A stretch of 64,000 nucleotides of DNA from Teichococcus aestuarii. GTDB lineage: Bacteria; Pseudomonadota; Alphaproteobacteria; Acetobacterales; Acetobacteraceae. This document shows positions 51,107-60,263 of this stretch, piece after piece; within the stretch, counting starts at the first letter, position 1, and the number at the start of each line of letters is the position of its first letter. Where the stretch lies: NCBI RefSeq assembly GCF_003116135.1, contig NZ_PDOA01000002.1:124001-188000 (forward strand), read 5' to 3'. The position numbers and the translations under genes are program-made. The notes beneath the pieces are model-generated. The model made no database searches. It had not been told where the DNA came from and saw nothing but the letters and a program-made list of their open reading frames with translations.

Positions 51107-53152
51107 ATGACACATCCGGCCAACACCCCCGCCTCTCCCCGCGGCCGCACCGTCTTCGCCTGCAGCTGCGAGGACACCATGGTGCTGGACGAGGGCGCGC
51201 TGGCGCGGGGCTGCGGCGGGCGGCTGCGCACCGCCGAGCAGCTCTGCCGCGCCCAGCTGGACCGCTTCATGGCGGCGCTGGGCGAAGGCGACGTGACGGT
51301 GGGCTGCACCCAGGAGGCGCCGCTGTTCCGCCAGGAGGCGGAGGCCGCCGGCCATGCCGGCGCGCTGGACTTCGCCAATGTGCGCGAGCAGGCCGGCTGG
51401 TCGCGGGAGGGTGCGCAGGCCGGGCCGAAGATGGCCGCCCTGCTGGCCGCCGCCGCCGTGCCGATGCCCGCCACCCCCCTGGTGCCGCTGGAGAGCCAGG
51501 GCGTGACGCTGATCCTGGGCCGCGACGAGGCGGCCCTCGACTTGGCCGAGCGGCTGAAGGACCGGCTCGACATCACCGTGCTGCTGACCGGCGAGGCCGA
51601 GGTGGCGCCCCGCCCGCAGGCCGAATACCCCGTGCTGCGCGGCCGCGCCCGCAGCGCCACCGGCTGGCTCGGGCATTTCGCCGTCGCCATCGACGGCTAC
51701 GCGGCGGCCGCCCCCTCCTCCCGCGCCGCCTATCGCTGGGGCGCGCCGCGCGACGGCGCCGCCAGCGAATGCGACATCCTGATCGACCTCACCGGCCGTG
51801 CGCCGCTCTTCCCGACGCACGAGGTGCGGCAGGGCTACCTGCGCGCCGCGCCGGGCGACGCGGTGGCGCTGGAACGCATCACCCGCGAGGCGGGCGAGCT
51901 GGTCGGGCAGTTCGACAAGCCGCGCTTCATCCGCTTCGACGCCGGGCTCTGCGCGCATTCGCGCAACAAGCGCACCGGCTGCACCCGCTGCCTCGACCTC
52001 TGCCCCACCGGCGCCATCACCCCCTCCGCCAAGGGGCACTGGGACAGCGTGGCGATCAGCGCCGAGATCTGCGCCGGCTGCGGCGCCTGCGCCGCCATCT
52101 GCCCGACCGGCGCCGCGCAGTACGACCTGCCGCCGACGGATGCGGTGCTGCGCCGCATCCGCGCCCTGCTGCTGGCCTACCGCGCGGCGGGCGGCCAGGC
52201 CCCCACCCTGCTGCTGCACGAGGCGGCGGGCGAGGCGATGATCGACGCCCTCTCCCGCCACGGCCCCGGCCTGCCGGCGCATGTGCTGCCACTGCGGCTG
52301 CACGCCGTGACGGCGGCCGACCTCGCCCTGCTGGTGGCGCCCTTCGCCTGGGGCGCGTCGGACGTGCAGCTGCTGCTGCCGGCCCGCCGGCCGCACGGCG
52401 CCGAGGGCGTGCTGCGCAATGTGGACTATGCCGAGGCGGCGCTCGCGGGCCTCGGCCTGCCGCATGCCCCCGGCGTGATCGAGACGGACGACCCGTTCAC
52501 CCTCGCGGAGATGCTGGCCGCCGCGCCGCGCCCGGCGCCTGCCGCGCGGGCGGAGTTCCTGCCGCTCGGCGCCCCGCGCGAGATCCTGAGGACGGCGCTC
52601 TCCGCGCTGCGCGCGGCGGCGGAGGCGGCGCCGGCGGTGATCCCGATGCCGGAGGCGGCGCCCTTCGGCGCGGCGCATGTGGCGGTGGAGGGCTGCACCC
52701 TCTGCCTCGCCTGCACCATGGTCTGCCCCACCGGCGCCTTCGCCGCCAATCCGGAGCGGCCGGAGCTGTCCTTCCTGGAGGATGCCTGCGTGCAGTGCGG
52801 CCTCTGCGCCAACACCTGCCCGGAGAAGGTCATCAGCCTGGAGCCGCGGCTGGACCTGCGGCCGGAGGCGGCGCAGCGCCAGGTGGTGAAGCAGGAGGCG
52901 CCGGCCATCTGCCCGTCCTGCGCCAAGGCCTTCGGCACCCGCGCCTCGATCGACCGGGTGAAGGAGCGGCTGCGCGCCGGCGGCCACTGGATGTTCACCG
53001 ACCCGGCGCGGCTGGCGATGCTCGACCTGTGCGAGGATTGCCGCGTCTCGGCCGCCACCAACAGCCAGATCGACCCCTATGCCAGCACCGCCCGCCCGCG
53101 CCCGATGACCACCGAGGACTATCTGCGGGAGGGTGGCCCGGAGGAGGGCTGA
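51107..53152 (+). CDS. Multi-[4Fe-4S] cluster protein divergent from the FDH accessory genes
   Basis: A 681-residue soluble iron-sulphur protein. Two ferredoxin-type clusters lie at Cys282/292/295/299 and Cys322/325/328/332 (ICAGCGACAAICP), and two more near the C-terminus (EGCTLCLACTMVCP and DACVQCGLCANTCP). A terminal CPSC/CEDC pair may bind zinc or iron. The N-terminus has FACSCEDTM and VGCTQEAPLF, reminiscent of heterodisulfide-reductase or electron-transfer modules. A good AGGAGA ribosome site precedes the ATG. It is divergent from the ligase-fold gene and probably an electron carrier or maturation factor for formate dehydrogenase. Confidence 0.85.
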   Translation: MTHPANTPASPRGRTVFACSCEDTMVLDEGALARGCGGRLRTAEQLCRAQLDRFMAALGEGDVTVGCTQEAPLFRQEAEAAGHAGALDFANVREQAGWSREGAQAGPKMAALLAAAAVPMPATPLVPLESQGVTLILGRDEAALDLAERLKDRLDITVLLTGEAEVAPRPQAEYPVLRGRARSATGWLGHFAVAIDGYAAAAPSSRAAYRWGAPRDGAASECDILIDLTGRAPLFPTHEVRQGYLRAAPGDAVALERITREAGELVGQFDKPRFIRFDAGLCAHSRNKRTGCTRCLDLCPTGAITPSAKGHWDSVAISAEICAGCGACAAICPTGAAQYDLPPTDAVLRRIRALLLAYRAAGGQAPTLLLHEAAGEAMIDALSRHGPGLPAHVLPLRLHAVTAADLALLVAPFAWGASDVQLLLPARRPHGAEGVLRNVDYAEAALAGLGLPHAPGVIETDDPFTLAEMLAAAPRPAPAARAEFLPLGAPREILRTALSALRAAAEAAPAVIPMPEAAPFGAAHVAVEGCTLCLACTMVCPTGAFAANPERPELSFLEDACVQCGLCANTCPEKVISLEPRLDLRPEAAQRQVVKQEAPAICPSCAKAFGTRASIDRVKERLRAGGHWMFTDPARLAMLDLCEDCRVSAATNSQIDPYASTARPRPMTTEDYLREGGPEEG

Positions 53153-53159
53153 GGCCGCC

Positions 53160-53690
53160 TCAGCCCAGGACGATGCGGGTGGCGCCGTCCTGGCTGCTGG
53201 CCTGCAGCCCGAGCTCGGCCAGTGCCTCCAGCGCTCCCTCCGGCGCCGGCCAGTTCACCTCGATGGCGCTGCCATCCAGCCGCAGCAGGGGCGGCTGGCC
53301 GGGCGGCAGGCCGCGCGCGCCGGCGGTCAGGTCCAGCAGGGCGAGGTCCACCTCCGGCCGGGGCGGCGCGATGGTGGCGGTGGCCAGCACCTCCACCTTC
53401 AGCGGCTTGCCGACGGCCAGGGCCAGCACCGGCCGCACCGCCTCCAGGAACTTGCCGGAATCCACCTGCCCTTCCTCATGCGGGCGGCCGAGGCGCAGAT
53501 AGGCGCGGATCAGCGCCTCCATCTCCCGCGCCCCCTGCAGTGCGCGGCCGAGGCGCACCGCGTTGCGCTCCTCCGGTGGCAGCGTGGCCTGCACGGCCTC
53601 CAGATTGGCCTGCAACACCATGTAGAGGTTGTTCATGGCGTGCTGCATCGGGCGAGCCAGGCCAGCCAGGCGGGCGGGGGCGTCGGTCAT
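53160..53690 (-). CDS. Histidine kinase-like fragment (DHp-type), PBP-coupled
   Basis: A 176-residue soluble protein. LARPMQHAMNNLYMVLQANLEAVQATLP resembles the H-box helix of histidine kinases or ChpT-type phosphotransferases, with His17 as candidate; a second helix RAYLRLGRPHEEG completes a dimerisation-like hairpin. The C-terminal 90 residues resemble a degenerate ATPase domain without visible N, G1 or G2 boxes. Its start overlaps the penicillin-binding protein stop (ATGA), so they are coupled. Its function is unknown; it may be a phosphotransfer or regulatory partner. It ends seven bases from the convergent Fe-S gene. Confidence 0.6.
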   Translation of the reverse strand: MTDAPARLAGLARPMQHAMNNLYMVLQANLEAVQATLPPEERNAVRLGRALQGAREMEALIRAYLRLGRPHEEGQVDSGKFLEAVRPVLALAVGKPLKVEVLATATIAPPRPEVDLALLDLTAGARGLPPGQPPLLRLDGSAIEVNWPAPEGALEALAELGLQASSQDGATRIVLG

Positions 53691-55507
53691 GGAAGTCCTT
53701 CCTCCACGATATCGCGGAACAGTTGTGCCGGCAGGGTGCCGCCGCGGACGTCGTCCATCGGCCGGGCGTCGTCATTGCCCAGCCAGACGCCGATGACCAG
53801 GGGGGGCGCAAGCCCAATGAACCAGGCATCGCGGAATTCCTGCGTTGTACCGGTCTTGCCTCCCACAACCTTACCCGGCACGAGGGCGGCGCGGCCGGTG
53901 CCGCGCGCCACCACGGCGCCGAGCATGCGCCGCATCATCGCCGCGTGCTCGGCCGAGAGCACGCGCTGCGGCGCGGTGCGCGGCACGGCCAGGAGGCGGT
54001 GGGCCGATTCGGCGCGCGCCACGCCATAGGGCTCCACCCGCAGGCCGCCATTGCCGAAGGCGGCATAGGCGGCGACGAGGTCGATCAGCGTGGCCTCCGC
54101 CGTGCCCAGCGCCAGCGAGGCATTGTCCGGGAACGGTCCGCGCAGCCCGAGTCGGCGCGCCACCCCGGCCACATCGCGGGCGCCGCCGGCGCGCAGCAGC
54201 ACCCGCACGGCGGCGGTGTTGACGCTGTGCGCCAGTGCCTCCTCCAGCGAGATCTCGCCGCGGCCACGCCAGGCGCCGTTGCGCGGCGACCAGCCGGCCA
54301 GCGTCAGCGGCGCGTCGGAGACCTCCTCCTCCGGCGTGGCGCCCGCCTCCAGCGCCGCCAGCCAGACGATGGGCTTGAACACCGAGCCCGGCTGCCGCCG
54401 CGCGGTGACGGCGCGGTTGAAGGGGCTGGCGCGGTAGCTGCGGCCGCCGGCCATGGCACGCACCGCGCCATCGCGCAGGTCGAGCGCCAGCACGGCGCCC
54501 TGCCCCACCCCCGCCGCCGCGCCGGGGCCGGCCAGCAGCGCCTCCAGCCGCGCCTCCACCGCCGCCTGCAGCCGCAGGTCCAGCGTGGTGCGCAACACCA
54601 GGTCGCCGGCGCCGGGGTAGTGCTCGGCCAGGTCGTCCTGCACCCAGTCGGAGAACCAGCCGGAATCGCCGGAGGGGCGGCGCGGCAGGGCCATGCGCTC
54701 GGCCTCCTGCGCGGCGCGGCGGGCGGTGATGAGGCCCACCTCGGCCATGGCCTCCAGCACCTCGGCGCCGCGGCGGATGGCGGCGTCCGGCGCGCTGCGC
54801 GGGTTGAGGCGGGAGGGCGCCTTGGGCAGCCCGGCCAGGATCGCCGCCTGCCAGAGCGAGACGCGCCGCGCCGGCACGCCGAAATAGAGCCGCGCCGCCG
54901 CATCCACCCCATAGGCGCCGCCGCCGAGATAGACGCGGTTGAGGTAGATCTCCAGCAGCTGGTCCTTGCTGAAGCGCCGCTCCAGCCACAGCGCCAGAAT
55001 CGCCTCCTGCACCTTGCGGCGCAGGCTGCGCTCGGGCGTCAGGAACAGGTTCTTGGCCAGTTGCTGCGTCAGGGTGGAGCCGCCCTGCACCACCCGGCCA
55101 GCGCGCAGGTTGGCGACGAGCGCGCGCGCCAGCCCGACCGGGTCCAGGCCGAAATGCTCGCGGAAGCGCCGGTCCTCCACCGCCATCAGCGCGCCGGGCA
55201 GGTAGGCGGGCAGGTCGTCCAGCCGCACCACCTCGCCATACAGGTCGCCGGCGGTGGAGAGCAGGCGGCCATCGGCGGCCTCCAGCGTCACGGAGGGGCG
55301 GCGCGTGGTGGCCAGCGCCTCCTCCGGCCGCGGCAGGTCCCAGGCGAAGTAGAGCAGCAGGGCGGCGCCGGCGAAGCCCAGCCAGACCAGCAGCACCAGC
55401 AGCCGGCCGAGCCAACGCCCCAGGCCGCCGCGCTGGCGCGGCCGGGCGGCGGCGGAGGGGGAAGGCGGCGGCGCGGCGCGGCCACCACGCGCCGGAGAGC
55501 GGGCCAT
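53687..55507 (-). CDS. Class A penicillin-binding protein (transglycosylase/transpeptidase)
   Basis: A 606-residue bifunctional peptidoglycan synthase. A basic N-terminus precedes a membrane anchor (about 34-56). The GT51 transglycosylase domain has the catalytic Glu111 in VEDRRFREHFG, then GGSTLTQQLAKNLFL and RKVQEAILALWLERRFSKD. The transpeptidase has SVFK (375-378), SVN (428-430) and KTGTT (551-555). It is shorter than E. coli PBP1a, without the OB insertion, in line with the compact alphaproteobacterial class. Coupled with the downstream kinase-like gene by ATGA. The transporter-free neighbourhood gives no further hint. Confidence 0.93.
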   Translation of the reverse strand: MARSPARGGRAAPPPSPSAAARPRQRGGLGRWLGRLLVLLVWLGFAGAALLLYFAWDLPRPEEALATTRRPSVTLEAADGRLLSTAGDLYGEVVRLDDLPAYLPGALMAVEDRRFREHFGLDPVGLARALVANLRAGRVVQGGSTLTQQLAKNLFLTPERSLRRKVQEAILALWLERRFSKDQLLEIYLNRVYLGGGAYGVDAAARLYFGVPARRVSLWQAAILAGLPKAPSRLNPRSAPDAAIRRGAEVLEAMAEVGLITARRAAQEAERMALPRRPSGDSGWFSDWVQDDLAEHYPGAGDLVLRTTLDLRLQAAVEARLEALLAGPGAAAGVGQGAVLALDLRDGAVRAMAGGRSYRASPFNRAVTARRQPGSVFKPIVWLAALEAGATPEEEVSDAPLTLAGWSPRNGAWRGRGEISLEEALAHSVNTAAVRVLLRAGGARDVAGVARRLGLRGPFPDNASLALGTAEATLIDLVAAYAAFGNGGLRVEPYGVARAESAHRLLAVPRTAPQRVLSAEHAAMMRRMLGAVVARGTGRAALVPGKVVGGKTGTTQEFRDAWFIGLAPPLVIGVWLGNDDARPMDDVRGGTLPAQLFRDIVEEGLP

Positions 55508-55584
55508 GCGGCGCTCTCTAGACCGGATCGCGCCATGGCTCCAACCGAAAGGCAGCCACGGTCACGCTTTGGAAAACAGCGCCT

Positions 55585-55613
55585 TGGCCGGGGGAAAGCC
55601 ATGCCCCCGGCCA
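55585..55613 (-). terminator. Hairpin downstream of the GDPD-RTX gene
   Basis: TGGCCGGGGG and CCCCCGGCCA pair perfectly (10 bp) around a 9-base loop, 14 bases after the GDPD stop. On the minus strand a weak T-stretch (GCGCTGTTTTCC) follows. Confidence 0.55.
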
Positions 55614-55626
55614 CTCCTCCGCGCCC

Positions 55627-57702
55627 TCAGTCGAGCAGGCCGGGCTCCGGCAGGCGGCCCTCGGCGGCGCCGAACTGCAGGAAGTGCAGCAGCGGGTTCA
55701 CGCCCGCCTCGGCCACATCCGGGTTCGCCGCCAGATAGGCCGCGGCGTCGAAGCCGCCGAAGCTCTCGCGCCCCTCGGCGAAGCCATGCAGCAGGTAGTG
55801 CATCATCGGGTCCATGCCGGCCCCGGCGACGTCGGCATGGGCCTCGAGATAGGCGCCGGCATCGAAGAAGCCGTTCGGGTCGCGGCCCTCGGCCCGGCCA
55901 TGCTGCTCGTAATGCGCGCGGGCGGAGAGGCCGGAGCGCGCCACATCGGCGTTGGCCAGCATGTAGAAGGCGGCGTCGAACCCATCCGCCGCCACCGTGC
56001 CGATGGCGGCGGTGGCGGCGCGGCCCTCGGCCTGGCCATGCGCCAGGTAGTGCTCCAGCGGGTTCAGCCCGGCTTCCGCCACATCGGCGTTGCGCGCCAG
56101 GTAGGCCTCGCCGTCGAAGCCGGCGGAGGGGTCGCGGCCCTCCTTCCAGCCGAACTCGCGGTAGTGTTGCAGCGGGCTCGCCCCCGCCGCCGCCACGTCC
56201 GGGTTGGCGGCCAGATAGGCCCCGGTGTCGAACAGCGCGTTCGGGTCGCGCCCCTCGCGCCAGCCGGTGTTCTCGTAATGCGCCTTCAGGTCCACCCCGG
56301 CCGCCCAGACATCGGGGTTGGCCATGGCGTAGGCGAGGCTGTCGAACAGCGCGTCGCCATCGTCGAGGCGCAGCAGGCCGTCGGCGAAGAGCAGGCGCTC
56401 GACGGAGAGCAGCGTGGTGGCGCCGGCCGGGCCGGTCAGCACCAGAGCCTCGCCCTCGCGCGCCACGGCGTGGTCGGCCAGGCGGCCGGAGAGGATGGCG
56501 GTGTCGGTGCCCTCGCCGCCTTCCAGCCGGTTGCCGCCGGGGCCGCCGATCAGCGTGTCGTTGCCATCTCCGCCCGTCAGCGCATCGTCGCCGGCACCGC
56601 CGAAGAGGATGTCGTCCCCCGCGCCGCCATCGAGGAAGTCGATGCCGTCCGTGCCCTGCAGGATGTCGTTGCCCTCGGTGCCGTCGCTGGCCAGGTGGTC
56701 GGCCACCGCCTCCAGGCCGAGATCGGGCTGGTCGGTGAAGAAGCCGTCCACGCCGAGCTCAATCAGCAGCCGCATCTCGTCCTGGGCCGAGAGCGGGGTG
56801 CCGTCCACGCCCAGCACCAGGAAGGGCTCCTCGGCGCGCACGGTGTAGGGAATGACCTTCAGCCCCAGCGAATGCGCGTTCTCCACCAGCGGCCGCACCT
56901 CGCCGGTGAGCTGGCGGGCGATCAGCGCCACGCCGTCGCCATCGCCATCCACGGGCGTGATGGCGCGGCGCAGCAGGATGGCGTCCTTGCTGGGCCCGAC
57001 GATGTCGGCATAGCGGGCGATCTCGGTCAGCGCCTCGACCGTGTAGGAATTGCCGAGCTGGACGATCTGGAAGTCCACCCCGGCGCCGGGCATGATCTCG
57101 TCGTTCAGGCGGATCAGGTTGGCGGTCTCGAAGGACTGGACGAACACCCGCTCGCGGTCGGTGAAGCCGAGCGCCACGAGCTGCTCGACCAGCATGGCGC
57201 TGGTGTCGAGGCCGATCGACTCGAAGAAGGACGGGCTCTTGGTCTCCGGCGCGATGGCGATCTTGCGGCCGGTCTCCGCCTCCACCTGGCGGACCAGGGC
57301 GATGATCTCCGCCAGCGTCGGGATCTCGAACCGGCCGTCATAGCTGGCGCTCTCGGGCCGCACCTCGCCGAGCCGCTCCTTGGCGCGCAGCGTCTTCAGC
57401 TCGGCCAGGGTGAAGTCCTCGGTGAACCAGTTGGTCACCGCGCGGCCGCCGATCGTCTTGGTGACGAGGCGGTCGGCGAATTCCGGCAGATCGGCGACGT
57501 TGGTGGTGTCGGACAGGGTGTGCTCGTGGCGGGCCACCAGCACGCCGTCCTTGGTGGAGACGAGATCGGGCTCGATGACGCTGACGCCCATCTCGATCGC
57601 CAGCCTGTAGGCTTCCAGCGTGTGCTCGGGGCGGTACCCGCTGGCGCCGCGATGGGCGATGACGACCGGCGGCTGGCCGTCCAGCGTGGCGAAACTGACC
57701 AT
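55627..57702 (-). CDS. Secreted glycerophosphodiester phosphodiesterase fused to RTX and six tandem repeats
   Basis: A 691-residue protein. Residues 14-335 form a GDPD barrel: [16 protein letters not shown] carries His17/Arg18, IEPDL gives Glu44 and Asp46, and ARHEHTLSD has His59, so the catalytic set is complete. Residues 343-400 contain GGxGxDxLxGG-type RTX calcium repeats. From 452 to the end, six copies of a 31-34 residue unit ([20 protein letters not shown], ...HY...G..EGR) occur. There is no N-terminal signal, consistent with type I secretion via the C-terminus. The start at 57702 follows GAGAGGAAG. Confidence 0.88.
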   Translation of the reverse strand: MVSFATLDGQPPVVIAHRGASGYRPEHTLEAYRLAIEMGVSVIEPDLVSTKDGVLVARHEHTLSDTTNVADLPEFADRLVTKTIGGRAVTNWFTEDFTLAELKTLRAKERLGEVRPESASYDGRFEIPTLAEIIALVRQVEAETGRKIAIAPETKSPSFFESIGLDTSAMLVEQLVALGFTDRERVFVQSFETANLIRLNDEIMPGAGVDFQIVQLGNSYTVEALTEIARYADIVGPSKDAILLRRAITPVDGDGDGVALIARQLTGEVRPLVENAHSLGLKVIPYTVRAEEPFLVLGVDGTPLSAQDEMRLLIELGVDGFFTDQPDLGLEAVADHLASDGTEGNDILQGTDGIDFLDGGAGDDILFGGAGDDALTGGDGNDTLIGGPGGNRLEGGEGTDTAILSGRLADHAVAREGEALVLTGPAGATTLLSVERLLFADGLLRLDDGDALFDSLAYAMANPDVWAAGVDLKAHYENTGWREGRDPNALFDTGAYLAANPDVAAAGASPLQHYREFGWKEGRDPSAGFDGEAYLARNADVAEAGLNPLEHYLAHGQAEGRAATAAIGTVAADGFDAAFYMLANADVARSGLSARAHYEQHGRAEGRDPNGFFDAGAYLEAHADVAGAGMDPMMHYLLHGFAEGRESFGGFDAAAYLAANPDVAEAGVNPLLHFLQFGAAEGRLPEPGLLD

Positions 57703-57920
57703 GGTTCCCGGCTTCCTCTCGATGCGGACTCTTGGCATGGAAGGCCGGGGCGGCGATGGCGGCACGCTCTTCCGGGCGGAGCCAGCGCCGCCCGGCACAT
57801 CTCATGCCCGGCCATAGAAGCCAGCAATGACAGGCGGATGAGTATCAGATTACGCGAAGGTTAAACGAGGCCGGGGCGGGGGCCGTCCTCCGGCCTCCCG
57901 CGGTCTGCAGAAAGCCGGCC

Positions 57921-58343
57921 TCAGGGGGCGCGGAAGGTGATCGGCTTGTTGCCGTCCCACAGCACGGAGCGGCAGACATCGGCCAGCCGGTCCAGCCCGT
58001 CCTGGATGGTCAGGAAGTGGTTGCCGGCGAGCTGGCCGGCCTTGCTGGCGAAGCAGCAGGGGCCGTAGGCCACCAGGATCTCGGTCTCGGACACGCCGCT
58101 GATCTGGCCGGGGTGGACGATGACCTGGCCGGGGGCGGGGTAGGAGGTGGCGTTCTCGTAGCCGATCGAGAGGTCGCGCTCGCCCATCGGGATCCAGCAC
58201 GCCTCGCCGGACCAGCGGACATGGATGATGCGGTCCTGGTAGGGCAGGAGCTGGCGGAAGCGGGCCACGGTCCTGGGCGCCGCGGCTTCCTCGAAGCGGG
58301 CCTGGAAGATCTCTCCCCCGATGTCGATGACGATGTCGGCCAC
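57921..58343 (-). CDS. DUF3830 family protein (cyclophilin-like fold)
   Basis: A 140-residue protein starting at a GTG (58343) with AGGAGGAG upstream: ADIVIDIGGEIFQARFEEAAAPRTVARFRQLLPYQDRIIHVRWSGEACWIP, then GYENATSYPAPGQVIVHPG and TEILVAYGPCCFASKAGQLAGNHF. This matches DUF3830, a cyclophilin-like domain related to the TM1367 family. Two adjacent cysteines (GPCCFA) are notable. Function is unknown; relatives often sit near amino-acid or tricarboxylate transport genes. A longer frame from 58421 lacks a ribosome site. Divergent from the GST gene. Confidence 0.8.
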   Translation of the reverse strand: MADIVIDIGGEIFQARFEEAAAPRTVARFRQLLPYQDRIIHVRWSGEACWIPMGERDLSIGYENATSYPAPGQVIVHPGQISGVSETEILVAYGPCCFASKAGQLAGNHFLTIQDGLDRLADVCRSVLWDGNKPITFRAP

Positions 58344-58486
58344 TCTGCTCTCCTCCTGCGCGGGCGGCCGGTCTGGCCACCTGGGGCAGCCTGTGTGGCC
58401 CAGCCCTCCGCCCCGGAACAAGGGGGGAGATTGCGGCCCGGGCGCGGCTGGCGCAGGCTGCGCGGCCTTTTCGGGAGAGAACGAGC

Positions 58487-59146
58487 ATGGCGTTGAAGAT
58501 CTATGGCGTGTCCCGCTCGCGGGCGACGCGCCCGCTCTGGCTGGCGCGCGAGCTGGGGCTGGAATACGAGCAGGTGCCGGTCATCCAGTCCTACCGCCTG
58601 CCGGACCCGGCGGCGCCGGACGCGCCGCTGAACACCGCCTCCCCCGCCTTTCTGGCCATCAACCCGAACGGGCAGGTGCCGTCGATCGACGATGGCGGCT
58701 TCGTCCTGCACGAGTCGCTGGCCATCACCCTCTATCTGGCGCGCAAGCATGGCGGCCCGCTGGCGCCGCGCGACGCGCGGGAGGAGGCGCTGATGACCAT
58801 GTGGTCGCTCTGGGCCGCGACCAATGTGGAGGACAACGCGCTGCAGGTGATGATGCACCTGCCCGCCGCCGCGCCGAAGCACGACGCCGCCCGCGCCCAG
58901 GCCGCCGTGGCGGCGCTGCGCCGCCCCTTCGCCGCGCTGGAGCGGGGCCTGCAGGCGGGCGGCGGCCACCTGGTCGGCGGCCGCTTCACCGTGGCGGACC
59001 TGAACGTGGCCGAGGTGGTGCGCTATGCCCAGCCGGCGAAGGAACTGTTCGCGGAATTCCCCGCCGTGCAGTCCTGGATCGCCGCCTGCCAGTCCCGCCC
59101 CGCCTTCCAGGCGATGATGGCCGAGCGGGAGAAGGAGCCCGCCTGA
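58487..59146 (+). CDS. Glutathione S-transferase family protein
   Basis: A 219-residue cytosolic GST. The thioredoxin-like N-terminal domain reads LKIYGVSRSRATRPLWLARELGLEYEQVPV, with Ser/Arg as possible catalytic residues, and NPNGQVPSIDDGGFVLHESLAITLYLARKHG (cis-Pro loop and the ES glutathione-binding pair). The C-terminal helical domain has GGHLVGGRFTVADLNVAEVVRYA. The subclass is uncertain, close to the beta/zeta-like bacterial GSTs. The glutathione would come from gshA in this window. It converges on pheA, with a 15-bp perfect hairpin between. Confidence 0.88.
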   Translation: MALKIYGVSRSRATRPLWLARELGLEYEQVPVIQSYRLPDPAAPDAPLNTASPAFLAINPNGQVPSIDDGGFVLHESLAITLYLARKHGGPLAPRDAREEALMTMWSLWAATNVEDNALQVMMHLPAAAPKHDAARAQAAVAALRRPFAALERGLQAGGGHLVGGRFTVADLNVAEVVRYAQPAKELFAEFPAVQSWIAACQSRPAFQAMMAEREKEPA

Positions 59147-59158
59147 GCGGCCGGCGGC

Positions 59159-59193
59159 GGAAAGGCCGGGGGGAGGCGCCCCCCGGCCTTTCC
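59159..59193. terminator. Perfect 15-bp hairpin between GST and pheA
   Basis: GGAAAGGCCGGGGGG (59159-59173) and CCCCCCGGCCTTTCC (59179-59193) pair perfectly around AGGCG. It lies between the two convergent stops and is a likely bidirectional terminator. Confidence 0.75.
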
Positions 59194-59194
59194 C

Positions 59195-60049
59195 TCAATC
59201 CGCCTGCGCCATCTGGCCGAGCCGGTAGGGATGCGCCGGGTAGGAGCCCAGCACGCGCAGCTCGCGCGAGAAGAAGGCCAGCTCCTCCAGCGCGCGCTTC
59301 AGCCCGGGGTGCTCCGGGTGGCCATCGACGTCGCAGAGGAACTGGGTGGCGGTGAAGTGGCCGTCGAGCATGTAGCTCTCCAGCTTGGTCATGTTCACGC
59401 CGTTGGTGGCGAAGCCGCCCAGCGCCTTGTAGAGCGCCGCCGGAATGTTGCGCACCCGGAAGACGAAGGTGGTGACGGTGTTCACCGCATCCACCGCCGG
59501 CGGCGCCGGCTGGCGGGACATGACGTAGAAGCGGGTGGTGTTGTGTGCCGCGTCCTCGACGTTGCGCAGCAGGATCTCCAGCCCGTAGATCTCGCCGGCC
59601 AGCGAGGAGGCGATGGCGGCGTCCTCCAGGCTCGGCTTCTCGGCCAGCAGCTTGGCGGCGCCGGCGGTGTCGGCCTCGATCACCGGCTCCAGCCCGCGGT
59701 CGCGCAGCAGGTTCAGCACCTGCCCGAGCGCCACCGGGTGGCTGTGGGCGCGCTTCAGCCCTTCCAGCGTGGCGCCCTTGTGCGCCAGCAGGCAGTGCTC
59801 CACGCGCTGGTAGTGCTCGCCCACCACGAACAGGCCGGAATCGGGCAGCATGCGGTGGATGTCCGGCACCCGCCCGGCCAGCGAGTTCTCGCAGGGCAGC
59901 ATGGCCAGCGCCGCACGCCCCTCGCGCACCGCCGCCATGGCCGCCTCGAAGCTCGGGCAGGGTAGGGTCGTCCAGCCGGGATAGGCGCTGCGGCAGGCGA
60001 GGTCCGAATAGGCGCCGGGCATGCCCTGGAAGGCGATCACACCACTCAT
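59195..60049 (-). CDS. pheA: Prephenate dehydratase
   Basis: A 284-residue monofunctional prephenate dehydratase of phenylalanine synthesis. The N-terminal catalytic domain opens IAFQGMPGAYSDLACRSAYP and contains LPCENSLAGRVPDIHRML and the catalytic TTRF motif (NTTRFYVMSR). The C-terminal ACT domain (TTFVFRVRNIPAALYKALGGFATNGVNMTKLESYMLDG) has the ESxx feedback-binding motif for phenylalanine. Chorismate mutase is absent, as usual outside enterics. Divergent from cycM across 214 bases, a common alphaproteobacterial arrangement. Confidence 0.95.
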   Translation of the reverse strand: MSGVIAFQGMPGAYSDLACRSAYPGWTTLPCPSFEAAMAAVREGRAALAMLPCENSLAGRVPDIHRMLPDSGLFVVGEHYQRVEHCLLAHKGATLEGLKRAHSHPVALGQVLNLLRDRGLEPVIEADTAGAAKLLAEKPSLEDAAIASSLAGEIYGLEILLRNVEDAAHNTTRFYVMSRQPAPPAVDAVNTVTTFVFRVRNIPAALYKALGGFATNGVNMTKLESYMLDGHFTATQFLCDVDGHPEHPGLKRALEELAFFSRELRVLGSYPAHPYRLGQMAQAD

Positions 60050-60139
60050 CTCGTTCTTCTCGATCCGTCCTCGGTGTGGCGGCCGCGCCGGCGGAGGCCG
60101 GCGGCGGTGTTTGCCGTCGCATCGGCGTGGGGCTACGGG

Positions 60140-60168
60140 TTGAAGCGCCCGCTCTCTGCCACTATGGT
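60140..60168 (+). promoter_or_regulatory. Candidate sigma-70 promoter for cycM
   Basis: TTGAAG (60140-60145) and TATGGT (60163-60168) are separated by 17 bases, about 95 bases upstream of the cycM ATG. Good spacing and four to five matches in each hexamer; not verified by mapping. Confidence 0.45.
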
Positions 60169-60263
60169 CCGGGCGCTTCTAGTCGAGCCCTGGTTCCTGC
60201 GCAAACCAGCCGGGGCTTATCGGAGCGAGTCGCTTCGCATTTCTCGATGGATGGATCGGCAGC

